A DNA stretch of 64,000 nt from Pseudomonas paracarnis (lineage in GTDB: Bacteria; Pseudomonadota; Gammaproteobacteria; Pseudomonadales; Pseudomonadaceae). This document shows positions 18,906-27,874 of this stretch, one piece after another; within the stretch, counting starts at the first letter, position 1, and every line of letters begins with the position of its first letter. The stretch is taken from contig NZ_CAJFCN010000006.1 in assembly GCF_904063055.1 (NCBI RefSeq), positions 248,001-312,000 on the forward strand, given 5' to 3'. The position numbers and the translations under genes were made by a program. Under the pieces are notes generated by a model that saw only the letters and a list, made by a program, of their open reading frames with translations, was not told the DNA's origin and did no database searches.

Positions 18906-21356
18906 ATGACCCAACCCACCCCCTGCTACCACTGCGCCCTACCCGTCCCCTCCGGCAGTCGGTTCACCGCCCAGATCCTCGGCGAACGCCGTGAACTCTG
19001 CTGCCCGGGCTGCCAGGCCGTGGCCGAGGCGATAGTGGCCGGCGGGCTGGAAAGCTATTACCAACACCGCAGCGAAGCCTCGGCCAACCCCGAGGCGCTG
19101 CCCGTGCAGTTGGTGGACGAGCTGGCGCTGTACGACCGCGCCGATGTGCAAAAACCCTTTGTACGCCATCAGGGCGAGCTGGCCGAAACCACCCTGCTGA
19201 TGGAAGGCATCAGTTGCGCCGCCTGCGGCTGGTTGATCGAGAAACACCTGCGCAGCCTGCCTGCCGTGGCCGAAGCGCGACTGAACCTGTCCAACCACCG
19301 GCTGCACGTGCGCTGGGCCGATGGGCAATTGCCGTTGAGCCAACTGCTCAGCGAGCTGCGCCATATCGGTTACGCCGCCCACCCTTACCAGGCCGACCGC
19401 GCAGCCGAACAATTGGCCAGCGAGAATCGACTGGCCCTGCGACAACTGGGAGTCGCCGGCTTGCTGTGGTTCCAGGCCATGATGGCAACCATGGCCACTT
19501 GGCCGGAATTCAATATCGACCTGAGCCCGGAATTGCACGTCATCCTGCGCTGGGTTGCGATGTTTCTGACAACGCCCATCGTGTTCTACAGCTGCGCACC
19601 GTTCTTCAAAGGCGCCCTGCGTGACTTGCGCACACGCCACCTGACCATGGACGTCTCGGTGTCGCTGGCGATTGGCGGCGCGTACCTGGCCGGCATCTGG
19701 ACCGCGATCACTGGCGTAGGCGAGTTGTATTTCGATGCCGTGGGCATGTTTGCCCTGTTCCTGCTGGCCGGGCGCTACCTTGAGCGCCGCGCCCGGGAGC
19801 GCACTGCCGCAGCCACCGCCCAACTGGTCAACCTGTTGCCCGCCTCCTGCCTGCGCCTCAAAGACGATGGCCAGAGCGAGCGCATCCTGCTTAGCGAATT
19901 GGCGCTGGGTGATCGCGTGCTGGTACACCCCGGCTCCGTACTGCCGGCGGATGGCGTGATTCTCGACGGCCAATCCAGCATCGATGAATCCCTGCTGACC
20001 GGCGAGTACCTGCCGCAACCTCGGCGCACGGGCGACAACGTCACGGCCGGCACGCTGAATGTCGAAGGCGCGCTGACCGTTCAGGTGCGCGCCCTGGGGC
20101 ATGACACGCGCTTGTCCGCCATCGTGCGCCTACTGGAGCGCGCCCAGGCCGAGAAGCCGCGCCTGGCGCAGATCGCCGACCGCGCTGCACAGTGGTTCCT
20201 GTTGTGCTCGCTGATCGCCGCTGCGCTGATCGGCCTGCTGTGGTGGGAGCTGGACCCGTCCCGGGCGTTCTGGATTGTACTGGCGATGCTGGTGGCGACC
20301 TGTCCGTGCGCCCTCTCGCTGGCCACGCCCACCGCGCTCACCGCCGCCACTGGCACCTTGCACAGCCTTGGGTTGCTGCTGACTCGCGGCCATGTGCTCG
20401 AGGGCCTGAACCAGGTTGATACGGTGATTTTCGACAAGACCGGCACCCTCACCGAAGGGCGCCTGGCGTTGCGCGCCATTCGGCCCTTGAGTGCGCTGGA
20501 CGGCGACCAGTGCCTGGGCCTTGCCGCCGCCCTGGAGAACCGTTCCGAACACCCGATTGCCCGTGCCTTCGGCCGTGCGCCGCTGGCCGCCGATGAAGTG
20601 CTGAGCACCCCAGGCCTGGGCCTGGAAGGTCGTGTGGGCGAACGTTTGTTGCGCATCGGCCAGCCGGGTTTTGTCTGTGAACTCAGTGGCTGTGCGATTC
20701 CCGCCTCACCGGACGAAGCCGGGCAATGGCTGCTGCTGGGCGACCGCAGCGGGGCGCTGGCCTGGTTCGTACTGGATGACCGCCTGCGCAGCGACGCACC
20801 TGCCTTGCTGGCCGCATGCAAGGCGCGGGGCTGGCGCACGCTGTTGCTCTCCGGCGACAGTTCGCCGATGGTGGCCAGTGTCGCCTCTGAGCTGGGTATC
20901 GACGAAGCCCACGGCAGCCTGCGCCCTGACGACAAGCTGAAGGTACTGCAAAACCTGCACAAAGAAGGTCGCAAAGTGCTGATGCTGGGCGATGGAGTCA
21001 ATGATGTGCCGGTGCTGGCCGCCGCTGATATCAGCGTGGCGATGGGCTCGGCCACGGACCTGGCGAAAACCAGCGCCGATGCGGTGCTGTTGTCCAACCG
21101 CCTGGATGCGCTGGTGCAGGCCTTCAGCCTGGCGCGGCGCACTCGCCGAGTGATCATCGAGAACCTGTTGTGGGCCGGGTTGTACAATGGGCTTATGCTG
21201 CCGTTTGCGGCCCTGGGTTGGATCACTCCGATCTGGGCGGCGATCGGCATGTCCCTCAGTTCGTTGACCGTGGTGCTCAACGCGTTGCGCCTCACTCGCC
21301 TGCCGAGCGCGCAAGCCTCGGGCACCGCCCCAGTAACCCGCTCGCTGCCGGCCTGA
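18906..21356 (+). CDS. ccoI: Copper-transporting P1B-type ATPase CcoI (FixI)
   Basis: P-type ATPase of 816 aa that exports copper to the periplasm for cbb3 CuB insertion. Order of features: an N-terminal cysteine-rich segment (PCYHCALPVP, LCCPGCQAV), an HMA domain with GISCAACGWLI, the membrane CPC motif in ATCPCALSLATPT, the phosphorylation site DKTGTLTEG, and the hinge GDGVNDVPVLAAAD. The N-terminal extension marks the FixI/CopA2 subfamily rather than housekeeping CopA. It begins 15 bases after the inserted repeat. Confidence 0.96.
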   Translation: MTQPTPCYHCALPVPSGSRFTAQILGERRELCCPGCQAVAEAIVAGGLESYYQHRSEASANPEALPVQLVDELALYDRADVQKPFVRHQGELAETTLLMEGISCAACGWLIEKHLRSLPAVAEARLNLSNHRLHVRWADGQLPLSQLLSELRHIGYAAHPYQADRAAEQLASENRLALRQLGVAGLLWFQAMMATMATWPEFNIDLSPELHVILRWVAMFLTTPIVFYSCAPFFKGALRDLRTRHLTMDVSVSLAIGGAYLAGIWTAITGVGELYFDAVGMFALFLLAGRYLERRARERTAAATAQLVNLLPASCLRLKDDGQSERILLSELALGDRVLVHPGSVLPADGVILDGQSSIDESLLTGEYLPQPRRTGDNVTAGTLNVEGALTVQVRALGHDTRLSAIVRLLERAQAEKPRLAQIADRAAQWFLLCSLIAAALIGLLWWELDPSRAFWIVLAMLVATCPCALSLATPTALTAATGTLHSLGLLLTRGHVLEGLNQVDTVIFDKTGTLTEGRLALRAIRPLSALDGDQCLGLAAALENRSEHPIARAFGRAPLAADEVLSTPGLGLEGRVGERLLRIGQPGFVCELSGCAIPASPDEAGQWLLLGDRSGALAWFVLDDRLRSDAPALLAACKARGWRTLLLSGDSSPMVASVASELGIDEAHGSLRPDDKLKVLQNLHKEGRKVLMLGDGVNDVPVLAAADISVAMGSATDLAKTSADAVLLSNRLDALVQAFSLARRTRRVIIENLLWAGLYNGLMLPFAALGWITPIWAAIGMSLSSLTVVLNALRLTRLPSAQASGTAPVTRSLPA

Positions 21357-21378
21357 GCCGCGTGGGCATGGAGTACAG

Positions 21379-21591
21379 ATGCCAGCTCTCTATGTAATGA
21401 TTCCGGCGGCACTGCTGTTAGTGGGCGTGGCCATCTACATCTTCTTCTGGGCCGTGGACAGCGGCCAGTACGAAGACCTCGATGGCCCGGCCCACAGCGT
21501 GCTGTTCGACGACCAGGACCCGAACCACCTGGCCGCCATCGATGAAGCCAACAACCCTGAGCAAGCGCCCAAAGAGCCGCCCCATGCTTGA
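21379..21591 (+). CDS. ccoS: cbb3 oxidase assembly/maturation protein CcoS
   Basis: Small membrane protein of 70 aa with one N-terminal helix (IPAALLLVGVAIYIFFW) and the conserved VDSGQYEDLDGPA segment of CcoS/FixS, needed for cofactor insertion into CcoN. The C-terminus overlaps the next gene by 8 bases. Confidence 0.93.
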   Translation: MPALYVMIPAALLLVGVAIYIFFWAVDSGQYEDLDGPAHSVLFDDQDPNHLAAIDEANNPEQAPKEPPHA

Positions 21592-22267
21592 GCTGGCGCC
21601 CTTGCTGGTCTCGGCGCTGATCCTAGGCCTGCTTGGCGGCGGCCATTGCCTGGGCATGTGCGGCGGACTGATGGGCGCGCTGACCCTGGCGATCCCCAAG
21701 GAACAGCGCAGCCGCCGTTTTCGCCTGCTGCTGGCATACAACCTGGGGCGCATCCTCAGCTATGCCACCGCCGGTTTATTGATCGGCCTGGCCGGTTGGG
21801 CGGTGGCCAACAGCCCCGCGGTGATGTTCATGCGAGTGCTTGCCGGGCTGCTGCTGATCTGCATGGGCCTGTACCTGGCCGGCTGGTGGAGCGGCCTCAC
21901 CCGTATCGAAAGCCTGGGACGCGGCCTGTGGCGGCATCTGCAGCCGGTCGCCAACCGTTTGCTGCCGGTGTCCAGCCTGCCCCGTGCCTTGCTGCTAGGC
22001 GCGCTGTGGGGCTGGTTGCCGTGCGGGCTCGTCTACAGCACCCTGCTATGGGCGGCGAGCCAGGGCAATGCACTGGACAGCGCCTTGCTGATGCTGGCGT
22101 TCGGGCTGGGCACCTGGCCGGTGCTACTGGCCACCGGGCTGGCCGCCGAACGGGTGACGGCGTTATTGCGCAAGCGCAGCGTGCGGGTGACCGGTGGGGT
22201 GCTGGTGATGATCTTCGGCCTCTGGACCTTGCCCGGCCCCCATCAGCACTGGCTAATGGGGCATTAG
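21584..22267 (+). CDS. Sulfite exporter TauE/SafE-like (DsbD_2 domain) membrane protein
   Basis: Six-span membrane protein, 227 aa, with the conserved GGGHCLGMCGGLMGAL motif at the N-terminus; the cysteine pair and the histidine are family features. Relatives occur next to ccoS in many proteobacteria and are implicated in copper or thiol handling during cbb3 biogenesis, although their names suggest sulfite export. Start ATG 21584 overlaps ccoS. Function in this operon is inferred from context. Confidence 0.8.
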   Translation: MLELAPLLVSALILGLLGGGHCLGMCGGLMGALTLAIPKEQRSRRFRLLLAYNLGRILSYATAGLLIGLAGWAVANSPAVMFMRVLAGLLLICMGLYLAGWWSGLTRIESLGRGLWRHLQPVANRLLPVSSLPRALLLGALWGWLPCGLVYSTLLWAASQGNALDSALLMLAFGLGTWPVLLATGLAAERVTALLRKRSVRVTGGVLVMIFGLWTLPGPHQHWLMGH

Positions 22268-22296
22268 CAGGCCCTGTGGCATAGCGCCGCTCCCCG

Positions 22297-22310
22297 TTGA
22301 TGCAAATCAA
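22297..22310 (+). promoter_or_regulatory. Perfect Anr/FNR box of the hemN promoter
   Basis: TTGATGCAAATCAA matches TTGAT-N4-ATCAA exactly. A -10-like TAGACT at 22333-22338 puts the inferred transcript start near 22345, which places the box centre at -41.5, the standard class II activator position. Confidence 0.85.
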
Positions 22311-22370
22311 GATGCCTGCACCGCCCTGCCCCTAGACTCGGCCCACTAGCCAATCCGGGGGACCGCCCGC

Positions 22371-23753
22371 ATGCTCGACGCCATTCGTTGGGACACAGAT
22401 CTGATTCACCGCTACGACTTGGCGGGACCGCGCTACACGTCCTACCCCACCGCCGTACAATTTGACAGCCAGGTCGGCACCTTCGACCTGCTCCACGCCC
22501 TGCGTGACAGCCGCAAGGCCGTAAGGCCACTGTCGCTGTATGTGCATGTGCCGTTCTGCGCCAACATTTGTTACTACTGCGCCTGCAACAAGGTGATCAC
22601 CAAGGACCGTGGCCGCGCCCAGGCCTACCTGCAGCGCCTGGAGCAGGAAATCCAGCTGGTGGCCTGCCACCTCGACCCGCAGCAGCCCGTGGAGCAACTG
22701 CATTTGGGCGGCGGTACGCCCACGTTTCTCAGCCACGATGAACTGCGCCAGGTGATGAAATGCCTGCGCCAGCATTTCAATTTGCTGGATGACGATTCGG
22801 GCGACTACGGCATCGAAATCGACCCACGCGAAGCCGACTGGGCCACCATGGGCCTGCTACGCGAACTGGGCTTTAACCGCGTGAGCATCGGCCTGCAAGA
22901 CCTCGACCCCGAGGTGCAACGGGCGGTCAACCGCCTGCAAAGCCTGGAAGAAACCCGCGCCGTGATCGATGCAGCGCGCACCTTGCAATTTCGCTCGATC
23001 AATATCGACCTGATCTACGGCCTGCCCAAGCAGTCGCCGTTGAACTTTGCGCGCACCGTGGAAGAAGTCATCCGCTTACAGCCTGACCGCCTGTCCGTGT
23101 TCAACTACGCGCACCTGCCGGAACGCTTCATGCCCCAACGGCGGATCAACACTGACGAGCTGCCCTCACCAGCGGAAAAACTGCTGATGCTGCAAACCAC
23201 CATCGAACAACTGACCCAAGCCGGTTACCGCTACATCGGCATGGACCACTTTGCCCTGCCGGACGACGAATTGGCCGTCGCCCAGGAAGAAGGCAAACTG
23301 CAGCGCAACTTCCAGGGTTACACCACCCACGGGCACTGCGACTTGATTGGGCTGGGGGTGTCAGCGATCAGTCAGATCGGCGACCTGTATTGCCAGAACA
23401 GCAGTGATCTGAACCAGTACCAGAATGCCTTGGCGGGTGCGCAATTGGCGACCAGCCGCGGCCTGGTCTGCACTACGGACGACCGGTTGCGACGGGCTGT
23501 AATCCAGCAGTTGATCTGCAATTTCAGCCTGGCATTCGAGGGGATCGAACAGGCGTACAACATCGATTTTCGCGGCTATTTTGCCGAGTTATGGCCGCAG
23601 CTGGAAACGATGGCCGCCGACGGCCTGATCGCGTTGGACGCCCAGGGCATTCGTGTGCTCCCGGCCGGGCGCTTGCTGGTGCGTTCAGTGTGCATGGTGT
23701 TCGATGCCTACCTGGAGCACCAGAACAGGCAACGATTTTCGCGGGTCATCTAG
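22371..23753 (+). CDS. hemN: Oxygen-independent coproporphyrinogen III dehydrogenase HemN
   Basis: Radical-SAM enzyme, 460 aa, converting coproporphyrinogen III to protoporphyrinogen IX without oxygen. The [4Fe-4S]/SAM motif is CANICYYCAC (CxxxCxxC), after HVPF. The glycine-rich LHLGGGTPTFL and the RVSIGLQDLDPEVQ segments follow. Length and the N-terminal YDLAGPRYTSYPT fit true HemN rather than HemW. Transcription is expected to be switched on by Anr through the perfect box upstream. Confidence 0.96.
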   Translation: MLDAIRWDTDLIHRYDLAGPRYTSYPTAVQFDSQVGTFDLLHALRDSRKAVRPLSLYVHVPFCANICYYCACNKVITKDRGRAQAYLQRLEQEIQLVACHLDPQQPVEQLHLGGGTPTFLSHDELRQVMKCLRQHFNLLDDDSGDYGIEIDPREADWATMGLLRELGFNRVSIGLQDLDPEVQRAVNRLQSLEETRAVIDAARTLQFRSINIDLIYGLPKQSPLNFARTVEEVIRLQPDRLSVFNYAHLPERFMPQRRINTDELPSPAEKLLMLQTTIEQLTQAGYRYIGMDHFALPDDELAVAQEEGKLQRNFQGYTTHGHCDLIGLGVSAISQIGDLYCQNSSDLNQYQNALAGAQLATSRGLVCTTDDRLRRAVIQQLICNFSLAFEGIEQAYNIDFRGYFAELWPQLETMAADGLIALDAQGIRVLPAGRLLVRSVCMVFDAYLEHQNRQRFSRVI

Positions 23754-23759
23754 ACGTAC

Positions 23760-24221
23760 TTACTTCATGGCCAGGCTGGCAGCCTTGACTGCATCACCGG
23801 CACTCATGTCTTTCATCGCCTTGGTCAGGGACGCCTGGGCGCTGGTCAAGCTGGCTTGCAGTGCGCTCAACGCTGACTGCAGCCCGGAGAGTCGGGCACG
23901 GGCCTGTTCTGGGCTGAGATTTCTGTCGGCCATTACCGCAGCCATCTCGGCTTGTTTCTCGGCAATCTGCTTTTTGATCTCACGAATCATCTTGAGCAGA
24001 TTCTTGACGTTGTCCGCCAGGCCGCTGTCGTCGATGTCACTGTTTGTGGCTTTTTCCGCCGCAGCAGCTTTCATCGCGGCGCCGGAGATGGTCACCGAAA
24101 CGGCAGGCTTGGCTTCGTCGGTCGTCGGGATCGCGGCAACATCCGGTTCGGCAGCTTTCTTGGGTTCGGGCAGTGCCTGGATCTGAGTGCGCGAAGCGAG
24201 TTGAGCAGTGAGGGCTAACAT
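23760..24221 (-). CDS. Small coiled-coil protein, FlxA-like, unknown function
   Basis: Soluble-looking protein of 153 aa without signal peptide. After an alanine/proline-rich N-terminus, residues from about 75 to the end are heptad-rich (LLKMIREIKKQIAEKQAEMA, then repeated LQSALSALQASL units), predicting a coiled coil. It resembles the FlxA-like family, whose role is not established. Start ATG 24221, with a weak ribosome binding site. It is convergent with hemN (6-base gap) and divergent from anr. Confidence 0.65.
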   Translation of the reverse strand: MLALTAQLASRTQIQALPEPKKAAEPDVAAIPTTDEAKPAVSVTISGAAMKAAAAEKATNSDIDDSGLADNVKNLLKMIREIKKQIAEKQAEMAAVMADRNLSPEQARARLSGLQSALSALQASLTSAQASLTKAMKDMSAGDAVKAASLAMK

Positions 24222-24245
24222 GGTCTGAGCCGCCGTATTTGTAGT

Positions 24246-24262
24246 CGATAGCAGTACTATCG
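24246..24262. promoter_or_regulatory. Dyad in the anr upstream region
   Basis: CGATAG-CAGTA-CTATCG, perfect 6-bp arms with a 5-base spacer, between the divergent small coiled-coil gene and anr. It may be an operator or the remnant of a REP; nothing else supports either reading. Confidence 0.35.
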
Positions 24263-24376
24263 GCGGTTTTAGCCAAATCTTTATATACCGGTCGGTTTTT
24301 TGTACACGCTGGCCTCCGTGCCCCCCAGTGCGTTACCCTTACGTCTTATGTGTGTTTTCCCACAAGGATTTAAGAA

Positions 24377-25111
24377 ATGTCCGAGCCAGTCAAACTGCGC
24401 GCTCACAGCCAGGCCCATTGCAAGGATTGCAGCCTGGCTCCCCTCTGCCTGCCACTTTCATTGAATCTGGAAGACATGGATGCGCTGGACGACATCGTCA
24501 AACGCGGCCGCCCGCTGAAAAAAGGCGAGTTTCTGTTTCGCCAGGGCGACAAGTTTGATTCCGTCTATGCAGTACGCTCTGGCGCGTTGAAGACCTTCAG
24601 CCTCAGCGACGGCGGCGAAGAGCAAATCACCGGTTTCCACCTGCCAAGCGAGTTGGTCGGGCTGTCGGGGATGGACACCGAGATTCACCCGGTGTCGGCC
24701 CAGGCCCTGGAAACCACCTCGGTGTGCGAAATCCCATTCGAGCGCCTGGATGAACTGGCCCTGCAACTGCCGCAATTGCGCCGCCAATTGATGCGCGTGA
24801 TGAGCCGCGAGATTCGTGACGACCAGCAAATGATGCTGCTGCTGTCGAAGAAAACCGCCGATGAGCGCATTGCCACCTTCCTGGTCAACCTGTCGGCGCG
24901 CTTTCGCGCCCGTGGGTTCTCGGCCAACCAGTTCCGCCTGAGCATGTCGCGCAATGAGATCGGTAATTACCTGGGCCTGGCGGTTGAGACCGTGTCCCGC
25001 GTGTTTACTCGTTTCCAGCAGAACCAGTTGATCGCCGCCGAGGGCAAAGAGGTGCATATCCTCGACCCGATCCAGCTGTGTGCATTGGCTGGCGGTTCCC
25101 TGGAGGTCTGA
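24377..25111 (+). CDS. anr: Oxygen-sensing transcriptional regulator Anr (FNR family)
   Basis: CRP/FNR-family regulator, 244 aa, that binds DNA as a [4Fe-4S] dimer when oxygen is low. Cluster ligands are visible: Cys15, Cys18 and Cys24 ([11 protein letters not shown]) and the internal cysteine of ETTSVCEIP. The cNMP-like sensor domain is followed by the helix-turn-helix [20 protein letters not shown], with the E..SR pattern that reads TTGAT half-sites. It lies one gene downstream of hemN. Confidence 0.97.
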   Translation: MSEPVKLRAHSQAHCKDCSLAPLCLPLSLNLEDMDALDDIVKRGRPLKKGEFLFRQGDKFDSVYAVRSGALKTFSLSDGGEEQITGFHLPSELVGLSGMDTEIHPVSAQALETTSVCEIPFERLDELALQLPQLRRQLMRVMSREIRDDQQMMLLLSKKTADERIATFLVNLSARFRARGFSANQFRLSMSRNEIGNYLGLAVETVSRVFTRFQQNQLIAAEGKEVHILDPIQLCALAGGSLEV

Positions 25112-25187
25112 TCCAGGCTGCGGCCGCGCCAATCGGCGAGGCCGCAGGTATACTTCGAGTCCGTTTTCCGCTCTGGACTCCTCGACG

Positions 25188-25736
25188 ATGACTTTTGATT
25201 CGTTCGACATCAAATCCCTGATTCGCCCCGTCATCGACTTCCCCAAGCCTGGGGTGATCTTCCGTGACATCACGCCGCTGTTCCAATCGCCCCGCGCCCT
25301 GCGCCTGGTGGCCGACAGCTTTGCCCAACGCTATGTCGAAGCCGACTTCACCCATATCGGTGCGATGGATGCCCGTGGCTTCCTGATCGGCTCGATCATC
25401 GCCTACCAGCTCAACAAGCCGCTCATCCTGTTTCGCAAGCAAGGCAAGCTGCCGGCGGACGTGCTGGCCGAGGGTTACCAGACCGAGTACGGCGAAGCCT
25501 TCCTGGAAGTGCACGCCGACAGCCTGTGCGAAGGCGATTCGGTGCTGATGTTCGATGACCTGATCGCCACCGGCGGCACCCTGATTGCTGCAGCGAACCT
25601 GGTGCGGCGCATGGGGGCAAAGATTTTTGAGGCTGCAGCGATTATTGATTTGCCAGAGCTGGGTGGCTCGCAGCGCTTGGCAGACATGGGGATTCCGACG
25701 TTTTGCCTGACGCAATTTGGGCTGACTGAGAGATAA
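25188..25736 (+). CDS. apt: Adenine phosphoribosyltransferase
   Basis: Purine salvage enzyme, 182 aa, converting adenine and PRPP to AMP. The PRPP-binding motif is [14 protein letters not shown], and the N-terminal [15 protein letters not shown] is typical of Apt. Start ATG 25188 ([14 protein letters not shown]). It is 77 bases after anr on the same strand. Confidence 0.96.
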   Translation: MTFDSFDIKSLIRPVIDFPKPGVIFRDITPLFQSPRALRLVADSFAQRYVEADFTHIGAMDARGFLIGSIIAYQLNKPLILFRKQGKLPADVLAEGYQTEYGEAFLEVHADSLCEGDSVLMFDDLIATGGTLIAAANLVRRMGAKIFEAAAIIDLPELGGSQRLADMGIPTFCLTQFGLTER

Positions 25737-25755
25737 GGGTCGTCAGTACTGCCGT

Positions 25756-25823
25756 CATCGCGGGCAAGCCCAGCTCCCACCTTGGAATGCATTCCCCTGT
25801 GGGAGCTGGGCTTGCCCGCGATG
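25756..25823. repeat. REP pair after apt
   Basis: Nearly perfect hairpin with arms CATCGCGGGCAAGCCCAGCT and its complement (24-bp stem, 20-base centre). It lies between convergent apt and the acyl-CoA dehydrogenase gene. Confidence 0.85.
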
Positions 25824-25845
25824 AGGCCCGAAAGAACACCCCGGT

Positions 25846-26994
25846 TTACAACCCCATCTGCTTACTGATGATTTCATTCATCACTTCGCGCGTCCCGCCA
25901 CCAATCGACAGAATCCGGTTATCGCGATAAAGCCGTTCCACCAGGCTGCCACGCATATACCCCTGCCCCCCCAATATTTGCACCGCGTCATACGTCACCC
26001 GATCAGCGGTATCGGTGGCCAGGTTCTTGGCCATGGAAATCTCTTTGATCACGCTCTTGCCAGCGGCCATCTTCGCGGCCTGACGATAGGTGAACTCGCG
26101 GGAAACCTCCACGGCGGTAGCCATTTCCGCCAGGCGATGCTTGAGCACCTGGAATTTGCCGATGGGTTTGCCGAATGCTTCGCGCTGGGCGGCCCACTGG
26201 AGGCTTTCCTCCAAGGCCAGTTGCGCGGTCATGTTGGCCATGAGGGCCAAGGCCAGGCGCTCGCTCTGGAAGTTGCCCATGATGCAGGCAAAGCCCATGT
26301 TCTCGACACCGATGAGATTGCCCACAGGCACGCGGCAATCGTCGAAGAACAACTCGGCGGTGTCCGACGCCCACCAGCCCATCTTCTTCAGCGGCTGGCC
26401 GACGGTGAAACCCGGGATGCCTTTTTCGATCAGCAGCAGGCTGATACCGCCAAAGCCCGGCCCACCTGTGCGCACGGCCACGGTGTAGAAATCAGCGCGA
26501 ATGCCGCTGGTGATAAAGGTCTTGGCGCCGCTCACGCGGTAATGCTCGCCTTCACGTACGGCGCGGGTTTGCAGGTCGGCTACATCCGAGCCGCCGCTGG
26601 GCTCGGTGACCGCCAGGGCGATGATCTTCTCGCCGGCGAGCACCAGAGGCGCTATGCGCTCACGCACGTCGGGCCGGGCCCATTTGACGATGGGCGGCAG
26701 GCCAATATCCAGGGAGCCGAGCCCGGCCACCACGCCACCGGAGCCGCAGCGCATCAGCTCTTCGCTGGCGGCGACCTTGGCGAACAGATCGCCTTCGTGG
26801 CTGCCACCCAGCGCCTCGGGGTAGCCGATGCCCAGAACGCCCGCCGCACCGGCCTTGAGGTAAAGCTCGCGGGGAAAACTTTCCGCTTCCTCCCATTGCT
26901 CGATGCCGGGCAACATCTCGCGTTCGACGAAGCGGCGCACGCTGTCGCGGACCAATTGGCGGCTGGGATCGAAGTATTCCTGAAAGGCAGACAT
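25846..26994 (-). CDS. Acyl-CoA dehydrogenase family protein
   Basis: FAD-dependent acyl-CoA dehydrogenase, 382 aa. Visible signatures are ALAVTEPSGGSDVADLQTRA (FAD/substrate loop), YRVSGAKTFITSG, and the C-terminal RDNRILSIGGGTREVMNEII. The chain-length or branched substrate is not clear. Start ATG 26994 (MSAFQEYFDPSRQ) has GGAG upstream. It lies downstream of recR on the same strand, separated by a REPIN. I recall an acyl-CoA dehydrogenase beside recR in P. aeruginosa too. Confidence 0.9.
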   Translation of the reverse strand: MSAFQEYFDPSRQLVRDSVRRFVEREMLPGIEQWEEAESFPRELYLKAGAAGVLGIGYPEALGGSHEGDLFAKVAASEELMRCGSGGVVAGLGSLDIGLPPIVKWARPDVRERIAPLVLAGEKIIALAVTEPSGGSDVADLQTRAVREGEHYRVSGAKTFITSGIRADFYTVAVRTGGPGFGGISLLLIEKGIPGFTVGQPLKKMGWWASDTAELFFDDCRVPVGNLIGVENMGFACIMGNFQSERLALALMANMTAQLALEESLQWAAQREAFGKPIGKFQVLKHRLAEMATAVEVSREFTYRQAAKMAAGKSVIKEISMAKNLATDTADRVTYDAVQILGGQGYMRGSLVERLYRDNRILSIGGGTREVMNEIISKQMGL

Positions 26995-27080
26995 CGGCAA
27001 GCTCCATGGCGGGATGGAGCGAACTTACCAAGCGCTTGCTTGGTTATCAAGCCGAATACATTTTTTACCGTCACACAAAA

Positions 27081-27191
27081 CCAATGTGGGAGCCGGGCTT
27101 GCCCGCGATGCAGACGCCTCGGTTTTTCAGGTACACCGTGGTGATGCTATCGCAGCGATGCGGCGACCCGACAAGCCAGCTCCCACATTGG
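27081..27191. repeat. REPIN between recR and the acyl-CoA dehydrogenase gene
   Basis: Inverted REP units (CCAATGTGGGAGCCGGGCTT ... AGCCAGCTCCCACATTGG) around a spacer. The spacer contains GTACACCGTGGTGATGCTATCGCAG, closely matching the spacer of the element at 53092-53218. The two elements are therefore copies of one family. Confidence 0.8.
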
Positions 27192-27205
27192 GACTGCAGT
27201 GGGTT

Positions 27206-27808
27206 TTAAAGCGCGATCGGCTTTCGGCCTGCGAACGAGTGCGCCAGGGTGCCGCCGTCCACCAATTCCAGCTCGCCACCCAACGGTACGCCATGGGCGA
27301 TCCGTGAAGTAATCAAACCTTTATTGGTCAGCAACTGAGCGATGTAGTGCGCCGTGGCTTCACCTTCCACCGTCGGGTTGGTCGCCAGGATCACTTCAGT
27401 AAAGGTGCCCTGCTCTTCGATTCGCGCCACCAGTTGTGGAATACCGATGGCTTCCGGCCCCAGGCCATCGAGCGGCGACAGGTGGCCCTTGAGCACGAAG
27501 TAACGCCCGCGGTAACCGGTCTGCTCCACGGCGTACACATCCATCGGCCCTTCCACCACGCACAGCAACGTGTCGTCGCGACGCGGGTCGGCGCATTGCG
27601 GGCAGAGTTCTTCTTCGGTAAGGGTGCGGCACTGGCGGCAATGGCCCACACCTTCCATGGCCTGGCTCAGGGCCTGGGCCAGGCGAGTGCCGCCGCTGCG
27701 ATCACGCTCCAGCAGTTGCAGCGCCATGCGCTGGGCAGTTTTCTGGCCGACGCCGGGCAAAGTGCGCAAGGCGTCGATCAGTTGGCGAATCAGGGGGCTG
27801 AAGCTCAT
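27206..27808 (-). CDS. recR: Recombination mediator protein RecR
   Basis: RecFOR-pathway protein, 200 aa, loading RecA on gapped DNA. Features: a helix-hairpin-helix N-terminus ([17 protein letters not shown]), a four-cysteine zinc site (CRQCRTL...CPQC), and a Toprim domain ([15 protein letters not shown]). Start ATG 27808 ([14 protein letters not shown]) matches the family; a TTG further upstream is open but unlikely. The usual dnaX-ybaB-recR order is broken here by an oxidoreductase gene. Confidence 0.96.
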   Translation of the reverse strand: MSFSPLIRQLIDALRTLPGVGQKTAQRMALQLLERDRSGGTRLAQALSQAMEGVGHCRQCRTLTEEELCPQCADPRRDDTLLCVVEGPMDVYAVEQTGYRGRYFVLKGHLSPLDGLGPEAIGIPQLVARIEEQGTFTEVILATNPTVEGEATAHYIAQLLTNKGLITSRIAHGVPLGGELELVDGGTLAHSFAGRKPIAL

Positions 27809-27874
27809 GGGCGAAGGGTCCGACAAAACAACGAGACGCGGTTTATACCCGCGCCCCGGATTAGCGTCAAATAC

